Shown in pieces: positions 56,757 to 64,000 of a stretch of DNA of 64,000 nucleotides. The notes under the pieces were generated by a model, which saw only the letters and a list, made by a program, of their open reading frames with translations, ran no database searches and was not told the DNA's origin. The first letter of the stretch is position 1; each line of letters begins with the position of its first letter. Made by a program: the position numbers and the translations under genes. Source of the DNA: Anthostomella pinea (taxonomy: Eukaryota; Ascomycota; Sordariomycetes; Xylariales; Xylariaceae); the NCBI GenBank assembly GCA_963556695.1, contig CAUWAG010000003.1, positions 7,006,001 through 7,070,000 of the forward strand, read 5' to 3'.

Positions 56757-58037
56757 ATGGACACCATGACCACCCGGTTCTTCGTCAACCCCACCCAACC
56801 ACTGCGGACTGTTGATACTCAGGGGGAACTGTTCGCGAGTCTTACCCGGATCATCGAACTCACTCCTCCTGACCATCACTCTACCCAATGGGCTTACCAA
56901 GGCCTTTACGGGGGTCCTACATCAATTGCGTACGCCTTATACCGACTATTTCAGCTGTATCCGTACTTGGCAGTCAAGCATCAGTCATTGCTAGGGTGGG
57001 CGCACGACTACCTCAAGATATACTGCGACGAATATGGCCTCGACGAATATGGCCTCGACGAATATGGCCTCGACGAATATGGCCTCGACGAATATGGCCT
57101 CGACGAATATGGCCTCGACGAATATGGCGACAACGTCCTATTCGCGCCTACGCCGAATGACTGCGGAATTTGCAACAATACGCTGGCTCAAGTGGCCCTG
57201 AGTGCAGTCATGTTGGGAGATACCATTTACGTCAGGAAGCTCTGTTCGTACGCAACTGCCATCAACTCACCGGACGAATTTGGAAAGAACAGTTGGTGGC
57301 GCGGCCGAGCGGGCTACCTGTACTTCCTGAGACTCTGCCGCGACGTATGCGCGCGACGTGATCCTAACACGGCGGCCCTTCTCGAACGAACCATCTAGAA
57401 GACGGTTGAGCGAATCCTGGCAGGGTACCAAACATGGATGTCCTACCCAGGCGACGATCCCCACGACGAGTTTACCCTTCTGGGAGCGGCACATGGCACC
57501 ATGGGCATCATCTGTCAAATTGTCCTGTCGATGCCGTCAGTTGCTCCGACGCTCCAAAAGGCGCTTGCCGATATTCTCACACACCAATGCGAGAGCGGAA
57601 ATTTCCCTGCCGTGCTGGCACTTTTTCCGGAAGATGAGCTTGTGCAGTTCTGCTCTGGTGGCCCTGGATACGTAATCTCACTACGATCGCTATTGCCGCA
57701 CTTCCCAGACCTAAGAGAACGCATTCAAAACGCAATGAGAGCCGCTCAGTCGGATACCTGGCGAAGGGGTCTGCTGACGAAGAAGCCGTGTCTGTGTCAT
57801 GGAATCGCTGGCAACGCTCTGGCCCTGGACGACGACAACCAGTTTTTCCACATGCTGTCGTTCACGGGCAGTGATCAGATGGAGCAGATGGATAGATTAT
57901 TGGGTCGTGAAGACCGGGACGACCAGGAGGCTTACGCCGAAGTTGGTCTTTACGAGGGTGAAGCAGGTCGAGCTTGGGCTTGGGCTATTGCGGACAAGGG
58001 TCTCACCAGGACTTTCATTGGGTATAACGATGTATAA
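56757..58037 (+). pseudogene. LanC-like (LANCL) protein gene with one in-frame stop
   Basis: The frame from ATG 56757 to 58037 encodes a LanC-like alpha-toroid protein of about 426 residues but is cut by TAG at 57396-57398, between 'LLERTI' and 'KTVERILAGYQ'. LanC blocks are clear: 'GLYGGPTSIAYALYRL', 'WWRGRAGYLYFLRL', 'GAAHGTMGIICQIV', 'QFCSGGPGYVISL' (first zinc Cys), 'CLCHGIAGNALAL' (zinc Cys-His) and 'LYEGEAGRAWAWA'. All expected zinc ligands are present. A CAG-to-TAG change explains the stop. An insertion of seven DEYG-type pentapeptides sits at 57027-57128. Eukaryotic LanC-like proteins bind glutathione and can add it to dehydroamino acids. If the stop is real, only the N-terminal 213 residues are made, without the zinc site. 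Confidence 0.85.
57027..57128 (+). repeat. In-frame 15-bp minisatellite (DEYGL repeat) in the LanC-like gene
   Basis: Seven head-to-tail units of gacgaatatggcctc (the last ends in ggc-gac), identical at the nucleotide level, coding Asp-Glu-Tyr-Gly-Leu. Perfect identity implies recent expansion or ongoing length change. Confidence 0.95.
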
Positions 58038-58946
58038 TAATGCACTACCGGGGTTCTGACTAGGGCCATAAGGTGTGGCTCCTCAGCCCATTTTCCAGCC
58101 ACAACGACGGATGGGTCACGGACCAGGATACAAGGTACCTTGGAGCCCAACGGGTACCCGTTTGTACCTGATTTGTACCCAACTGGGATGATAGCTACTT
58201 CTGGGATGGGGACACCACCCATCCCTTCTTTCAATCAAGCAACTTCCAGAATACAGACCAATAGCCACCTATCGTGACCCTGGTCCTTATTCTGGATACC
58301 GCTACCACAAAGGCATGCCCTGTACTGTCCGTCATTTTGGGGCGGAGTACGACGAAATTGATTAACTTTGATTATCAATCTTGAATGGTCTTGCCACATG
58401 CGACGTATACAGTCTTGCTCTACAGCGTATCCCAAGCCATGCCCAGCTTTCTCATCTGGAGGCTGACCTCTCCTACTCGCATACCATACCCCTACTTGGT
58501 GGTCTGCTGGGAGCCGCGTTGGCTCTGTGTCGAGAGCCGCTCATTGTCTGACTGCTTCAATTGCTGACGACAGCATGGCACGCCGCGCTGATATACAGTT
58601 CTGCAACCGAAGAGGTACATGTGCTGGGTCGTATCACGTACGCCCAGCTGATGGGACAATCACAATGGGCCTGGTCTGTCTTATCTCCCGAACGATGCTG
58701 ACGCGCGCAATATACTCGAACAGTCGATCGGGGTGGTCCCTTTTCTCATCAACACATGGTGGCTTATGACAACGTCCAACGCTTATTTTAGACGCTTGAA
58801 TTCCCCCTTAACCGTGCTGGTCAGCCCTACATTCGCATCCAGAAGTTGGCATATGAAATACCAATCCTAGCCTTATGAGTTCATACAAATAGCGAGCTTC
58901 ACCAACGCGACTTGGCAGTACCCGAACAGTTGATGACCTGGACGAA
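58038..58946. other. Intergenic region
   Basis: No gene is supported. A 'gggtacccg/gtacctg/gtacccaact' run near 58145-58190 is locally repetitive. Confidence 0.45.
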
Positions 58947-60267
58947 ATGTACAACACTGACATAATGTACAAGGCCCAGCATGGAAATGCGGCTCATCAG
59001 CAATTGCCATACGGGCAACCCCCTTGCGAACCACCCCAATATGCATCTCATGCAAACCACCAAACCCTCCAACCACCGCAACCAGGATCACAGCAGAACA
59101 GTCCGAATCTACACCGCCAATGCTCTCCTCAGCAGACCACCTACATCATACATGCCACCTGACCCTGCTTCTTCATCCCGGCCACCCAGTCCTTACCACT
59201 TGAATCAACGGCAGTACGCTACGGGAACTCCTCCTTGTCCATAACTTACAGTCCCTCTCACCAATCGAACCAGTACCCCTATTTACCGCTCTCATCCGCC
59301 GCCCGCCAACACCACATGCTCCAAAGTCAGGTCCTGTTTCTTCAGCGCCAGAGCGACACCACGACAACATGCCTCCGCACCGCCGAAGACACCCCCCTGT
59401 ACCAGTGCCACGACACGCAGCGGTCGTCCCTCTCGTCCAAGCCCGACTTCACCATAACCCACCGCCCTCCGGCGCGGAAGTCGGGTCGATCCGTTATCAC
59501 TACTGGACGATGCACTCGCTCGACTACTGGGAAGTCGGCGGCGTGGTCAGGGGCAATGATCTCTGGCGATGGGCCATCGAGGTCATCGGCAGCCACCGCA
59601 CGGCGTGGAAGTGTTACCGCAAGCTCTACCTCAGGGGCGCCCGGGATCCGAAGGAGTGCCTGCCGATTGCTAAGTTGACCTTCGACTGGGACGCCAACCG
59701 GGCGGATCGCCCCGGCGTCATCGGCTGATGAGGCAGGCTAAGGAGGAGGGCGGCGTGGAGGAGTGGGAGAAGTTTACGGAGACGCCGGACGGGCTGGCTG
59801 AGGCTGCCGGGCATGATGATGGGGATGTTGGGCATGATGGTGACGGCGGGGAGGGGGCGCGGGCGTTTCGTCCGCATTCTGAGTCGGAGTGTTGATAAGT
59901 ACGGGAGATATGGTGCGCTCACCAGCTTGGCGCTGGCTGGCGCCCATCGAGTTCCGAGACCCCGACGGCTCTATTTGGAAACCCACCCGTCTACGGCGTC
60001 GTGTTCGGCCCGACGACGTTCAAGGTCAAGGCTGCGGAGACGGGTCTGCTGCGCTCCAAGGTAAAGGCTGAGCATGTCGAGTATCCGAGTATATGCGCCC
60101 GCGGCGGTACTCTGGACGGGCTTAGGGCCAGGTCGATCGAGGACACGGCACTGGCTGCCCCAGTGGCTCAGTGGATCGAGGATCCTTATGGAGAGCATGC
60201 TAGCCTCCCGTATGTCAATCAATGCTATAACGAGAGGCGGGCGGAGGATTGTTGGAAGCCCGAATAG
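58947..60267 (+). pseudogene. Decayed unknown gene with Pro/Gln-rich N-terminus
   Basis: Protein-like segments succeed one another in different plus-strand frames. A Gln/Pro/His-rich region (58947-59160) and a Ser/Pro-rich piece come first. Then a folded-looking block 'YHYWTMHSLDYWEVGGVVRG' to 'LPIAKLTFDWDANRADRPGV' (59500-59725), an acidic Gly/Asp-rich segment (59726-59890), 'WRWLAPIEFRDPDGSIWKP' (59910-59975) and 'VFGPTTFKVKAAETGLL' onward to the stop at 60267. At least four frameshifts are needed to connect them and no introns fit all. The family is not recognised. It is probably a pseudogene. Confidence 0.45.
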
Positions 60268-60850
60268 TATAGACAAGTGCCCTGATATAGTAGGACATAC
60301 AAGACGTCGAGGAGTATGTGGATTATCAGTGGCATATATCTCTTCTCACTTCTATAATAGGCGATTGCAGTGTCTGTCGCTGATGATCGTCTAACTTGAT
60401 TTCCAGGCTGATCATATTGGGCAAATGCAACACATGACCAGCTTGAAAACCTCAGTGACCAAGAAATACATTTTATTAGGTTTTCAATAGGCTGGATTTG
60501 ACCACTTTCAAGTGTTTTTTATCTTTCCTCCAAATTACGTGTAATCTCGAAGATCCAGGTGACACCTTCAATGATATGAGAAAACCTCCGCCAGCCCTGA
60601 AATAGGAGAAGCAGCCCCCACCCAGATGTTGGTGACAGCTGCGCGCCAAAATGCAAAAGAGCGTGATGGTGGTCTGAGACGTTCCAAAAAGCATTCCTCC
60701 TAGCCCCCCCTATTCCTCCGCGAGGTCGGTGCCTTGAAGCAAACGGCCAATTCCCTCTAACATAGACGTTTCCTCGCTTCACCATCGCTTGGAATGTACC
60801 TGTCGATGAAAGCCTGGCTTTGTAGCTCCCTCACGTTATCGATGATTCTT
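60268..60850. other. Intergenic region
   Basis: No gene or clear repeat is recognised. Confidence 0.45.
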
Positions 60851-61222
60851 TTATTCTGCAGTCTCCCCATTAGAATCACGTCCCGGTCCGGTGGCCGTGT
60901 GGACGTGGTGACGTCGAAGGTTTTTGCCACCCATAATTGGATTCAGATTGGCCAAGATTTTCTGACGGGCTGCTTTGCCACCCTCATACTGTTTCAGGTT
61001 TTCCATGATTCTCTGACGGTTCGTTCTGGCTTGCTCATGCAGTTCTGCATGTGGGTTCGGCTCCAGCTTCTCGACATCGTCGCTTGTAAGAGGTCTCGCA
61101 CCTTCCGCGGTGGCATGCGTGGCATCCCAGACGGTGGTATTCTCGTCCTCCTCTTGACCGACGTGGCCCCATCGCACCGGCAGGCGGTTCTCGAACGTGA
61201 CGATGGACTGCACATGTATTCT
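60851..61222 (-). pseudogene. 3' part of host gene B, interrupted by LINE copy 2
   Basis: The minus-strand frame from the LINE junction runs through 'SIVTFENRLPVRWGHVGQEE', 'DVEKLEPNPHAELHEQARTN' and 'NPIMGGKNLRRHHVHTATGP' to a stop at 60851. The codons are GC-rich and the product is hydrophilic and mostly helical. It begins without a convincing ATG at the target-site duplication, which argues that it is the continuation of a longer frame. Ignoring the insertion, it is in the same frame as 63600-64000. The family is not recognised. Confidence 0.55.
61215..61222. repeat. Left target-site duplication of LINE copy 2 (8 bp)
   Basis: tgtattct, identical to 63592-63599. Confidence 0.75.
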
Positions 61223-63591
61223 GTTTGTTTGTTTGTTTTGTATTTAACGTGGGGGTAGCTCCTCAGTAGTGCAAACCACGCCTCCCAGAGCCTCTGCATC
61301 GCAGGGTTGTGGAGGTCTCAAGATAATAAGTACAGTCAGTCCCGCTCACGGGCCCATCCCCGTTGTTGCGGCGGTATGACCTTGGGGTCATCCATCTGGT
61401 CCTTCAAGGAAGGCTATCTATCGGGGGCAGATTGTTAAAAAGAACTTGCTCTTCTCCACGAATTTTGCCCATTCTGTGCTCCTCTCTCTTAAGTATTGTA
61501 AACAAGCTGTCCTAGGCGAATGCCTAGGCAGTAGCCGATTTTTCCCCAGCCTCTTACAAAAGAAAATGTGTTGTGGTGTTTTCTTCTCACCACAGCTGCA
61601 GTGATCATTTGAGTCTGTGTGCCCAAAGCGTTCATAGTATCTGGCAAAGTCGCCATGTCCAGATCTGGCCGCTAGAAGTCTGTGTAAAGTACTCCTCTTA
61701 AAAGATATAAGGTCTCTTTCAGTTACTGCATGTGAGTATACTTCTTGATACCTAGATTCTGATTGGTCTTTCTACCATTGGTTGAACTCTTTCTTGCCCT
61801 ATTTTTTGAGATCTCTCTTGACCCAAGAGATTGTAGGAAGATTTGTTGTGTCTGTTTCTAGCATGGCACCCTCTTTTGTTAGTGTGTTGGCAGCTTTGTT
61901 GCCATCAATATCTCTGTGTCCAGGAATCCATTTGACGGTCACTCCAGGAGTGTGTGCTGTGGCAAGTTCTTGAAATCGTAGAAAAATATTTTGTGATGTC
62001 TCGGGTGGAGTCCCATTGAGCCTATCTACCACTGACGTGTTGTCCAGGCAGACATATAGCTGTTTTCCGTGTCCAATTGCCCTGGCTGCTGCAAGACCTT
62101 AGAGAGCACCATGGACTTCAGCATCTATTATTTCTGCTTGTAGAAGTCTGCCCCTTCCCTGGTATACTTCTTGTGTAGTGCCGCCTTTCCTGATGGTATA
62201 ACCCCATCCAGTGCGGATTGTGCCTTGGTCATCCAACTGTGATCCATCTGAGTAGATGACAAGGTCAGTGTTCACGTTTCTCTCTTGTAACCATTGCTTG
62301 AAGAGCTCTGTTTCTTTGTCTTTGTCTTTGTGGATTGGGCGCTTCTTCCATGATGGCCTGGTAAGTATTGGTCTCTGGAAGTCAGGGACTAGCTGGAAGC
62401 TCCTTTGTAGCCTTGTTGGATCCTTGCGAGCTTGTATTTGGAGCCTGCCAACCAGAGGGTGTCTCTGATCTATTCGTCCTAGTCGGAGGCCGTGACGTCG
62501 TCTTATTGACTCTGCAAGAACTCCTGCTGGGGGAATCTGCGATTCAAAGTGTAAGATATGTCCAGGGTGTGTTTTCCAGACTGGCAAGATAGCCCTGATC
62601 GCCGTTCGTAGTACGGCATCTATTGTTCCAAGAAGCCCCTTAATACGACATGCTGATGTCTCACCTAAGCTCCCAGCTTTCTCGATTCCTGGGTACCAGG
62701 CCTCCAGGCCATGTGTGAGAATAGGAATAACACAAGCTTTCACAGCCCTCTTGGTTGACTTTACTGGAAGTCCTTTGACTGTGTTGCATAGTCCTCGAAG
62801 GTGATTTGCTACCCTACTAGCTTTCTTGGCCCAGTGAGAAACATGGTCTTTGAAGTTTAGTTTCCTATCCAGAAGGACACCTAGCCATCGCATGGAATGC
62901 TTAGCTGTTTTGTTCATTGTTCTGTGGCAAATTGGGGGATTGTCTGAGTTCTTTTTTTGTGAGAAGTGCATGATCTCGGTTTTGTCAGGATCAAATTCAA
63001 TAGCATTGTTATATCCCCATTGGTTGAGCAAATGAAGGTTTTCAGAAGCCTCTGTAGCTGTTTTTTTAAGGTTCTTTCCAATACAGAGTGTTGCTAGGTC
63101 ATCTGCATATCCAAAGCGTCTTCTTTTCATGCCAAGTCGGGCACAGATTGGCTCTGTATACAGCATGTAGAGGATTGGAGAGACTGGTGAGCCTTGTGGG
63201 AGCCCACAAGTGAGAGCTTTTATATCGGTCACAGTACCTTCAAACCGAACTCTTGCGGACCGCTCGGACATGAACGACTGGACCCATCTTATGAGAAAGC
63301 CTGGCCAGCCCTGTTCTCTCATGCGAACCACCAGCCGTCCCATTAGGGCAGCATCAAAGGCCCCTTTCACATCTGATGTGACTACCGTTGCAACGAGGCC
63401 TTGGTCAAGGGCCTGCTCAATATCGTGTATGAGTGCAGCTACCAGGTCAGTGGCAGAGCGCTTTGGTAGAGCTCCAAAATGTTGTGGGGCTAGAATTCCA
63501 AGTTTGACAACAAACCAGGTAATTCTTTTCGCAATGAGTCGTTCTAGGCCCTTGCCAAGACATGACAGTAGCGATATTGGTCTGTAGGCCC
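61223..63591 (-). mobile_element. 5'-truncated LINE retrotransposon (Tad1/I-like), copy 2
   Basis: 2.37 kb homologous to 20404-22772 of copy 1, same orientation, starting at the same 'acaaacaaac'-type 3' tail and ending abruptly inside the reverse transcriptase. Such 5' truncation is typical of target-primed reverse transcription. It is flanked by an 8-bp duplication. It is less AT-shifted than copy 1 and is probably the younger or less mutated copy. Confidence 0.9.
61430..63591 (-). pseudogene. LINE copy 2 ORF2 remnant: reverse transcriptase, RNase H, C-terminal finger
   Basis: A long open stretch (63591-62099) contains RT blocks 'YRPISLLSCLGKGLERLIAK', 'DVKGAFDAALMGRL', 'GLPQGSPVSPILYMLYTEPI' and the active site 'FGYADDLATL' (about 63100-63125). 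RNase H begins with 'VIYSDGSQLDD'. It stops with TAA at 62099-62101 where copy 1 has CAA. The frame then continues through the rest of RNase H ('VKWIPGHRDIDGNKAANTLT') to TAG at 61799-61801 and beyond, to a C-x-C...His...Cys finger ('CSCGEKKTPQHIFFCK', near 61600). The 5' part (ORF1, endonuclease, start of RT) is absent. The RT active site is intact but the protein is truncated, so it is non-functional. Confidence 0.85.
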
Positions 63592-63599
63592 TGTATTCT
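63592..63599. repeat. Right target-site duplication of LINE copy 2 (8 bp)
   Basis: tgtattct, identical to 61215-61222. Confidence 0.75.
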
Positions 63600-64000
63600 A
63601 TCAGCAAATTACAGCTAGGACTTTGACCGCTTCGACTCACTATAATCAAACACAACTTCCCACTTCCCGTTCTTGAGTTTCTTGCGTCTACCATCGGGGC
63701 CCTCCTCCGCTTTCTCCCTGAGATCGTTCCACAGGTCGGAATCGGAGCCGCGGAGTGCGGGTTCTTCGTCGTCTTCGTCGTCTGCGTCGTCGAAGATGCG
63801 CTTTATGAAGAGCACTATGCCCTTGTTCTCTCCGCACGGCTCGCCGCGGCCCATGTCCTCGAACCGGCTCACGCCGCCGACGGAGCGGATCTCGCCAAGC
63901 TCTTCATATTCGGCATCTCGTTGGAGATTGTCGACGATGAGTCTGCAATAGACTGCCATCTCGTGCGCGCGGCGCCTGGCTCCCGGCGACAGGGAGCTGC
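63600..64000 (-). pseudogene. 5' part of host gene B, running off the window and interrupted by LINE copy 2
   Basis: The minus-strand frame is open to the window edge at 64000. It encodes 'EMAVYCRLIVDNLQRDAEYE', 'RSVGGVSRFEDMGRGEP', 'GIVLFIKRIFDDADDEDDEE', 'SDSDLWNDLREKAEEGPDG' and a basic end 'RRKKLKNGKWEVVFDYSESK' continuing to TAG at 63615-63617. A TAA follows two codons later. The acidic and basic tracts suggest a nuclear protein; the family is not recognised. The gene may end at this TAG, in which case the LINE is in its 3' untranslated region, or continue into 60851-61222 if the stops are secondary. Confidence 0.5.

Noticed and set aside
1..64000. CRISPR array, prophage or bacterial operon
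   Set aside because: No regularly spaced identical repeats and no bacterial gene organisation; introns and gene content are clearly fungal nuclear.

Overview
The window is nuclear DNA of a filamentous ascomycete (Pezizomycotina). Genes carry short spliceosomal introns (about 35-180 nt) with GTAAGT/GTATGT-type donors and CTAAC/CTGAT-type branch sites. Typical fungal core genes are present: mitochondrial ATP synthase alpha, glycogen debranching enzyme and NAD-dependent glycerol-3-phosphate dehydrogenase. So are typical filamentous-fungal accessory genes: a HET-domain gene, D-amino-acid oxidase, a CFEM-like membrane protein and a hydantoinase/oxoprolinase-DUF917 fusion. There is no operon structure, and genes lie on both strands.

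Layout. 0.5-1.6 kb: SRA-YDG-like fragment and an unidentified frame-split ORF. 1.9-3.2 kb (-): D-amino-acid oxidase, 5 exons. 6.4-9.0 kb (+): ATP1, 9 exons including two microexons (8 and 13 nt). 9.8-11.1 kb (+): NAD(P)H-hydrate dehydratase. 11.1-17.3 kb: gene-poor. 17.3-19.3 kb (+): long disordered protein with a possible GAF-like C-terminus. 19.6-26.4 kb: a host gene split by a 5.6-kb LINE. 27.4 kb: HD-domain protein. 28.3-28.8 kb: small membrane protein. 29.4-31.2 kb: HET-domain gene with a broken signature motif. 32.3-33.6 kb: gamma-glutamylcyclotransferase-like protein. 34.2-35.6 kb (-): GPD. 38.4-43.1 kb (+): GDB1. 44.4-45.2 kb (-): CFEM-like membrane protein. 47.6-48.1 kb (-): small His/Lys-rich protein. 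50.8-52.1 kb (-): decayed NCS1 permease. 53.2-56.2 kb (+): hydantoinase-DUF917 fusion. 56.8-58.0 kb (+): LanC-like gene with a premature stop. 58.9-60.3 kb: decayed unknown gene. 60.9-64 kb: a second host gene split by a 5'-truncated copy of the same LINE.

The most striking content is the history of damage. Both LINE copies (20404-25996 and 61223-63591, both minus) are flanked by target-site duplications (14 bp and 8 bp). When element plus one duplication are removed on paper, the flanking host reading frames come into register at both sites. The two copies differ mainly by C-to-T and G-to-A changes, often in CpA/TpG context, as expected for repeat-induced point mutation (RIP). Isolated CAG/CAA-to-TAG/TAA-type stops occur in the LINEs, next to both insertions, and in the LanC-like gene. 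Several small non-autonomous-looking repeats accompany this: a tRNA-like SINE-type family (3 copies), two foldback/MITE-like elements with long inverted ends, and a pair of 74-bp palindromic modules.

All gene structures were read by eye. Exon boundaries were checked for GT/AG and phase consistency only. Family names rest on motif recognition, not database searches.
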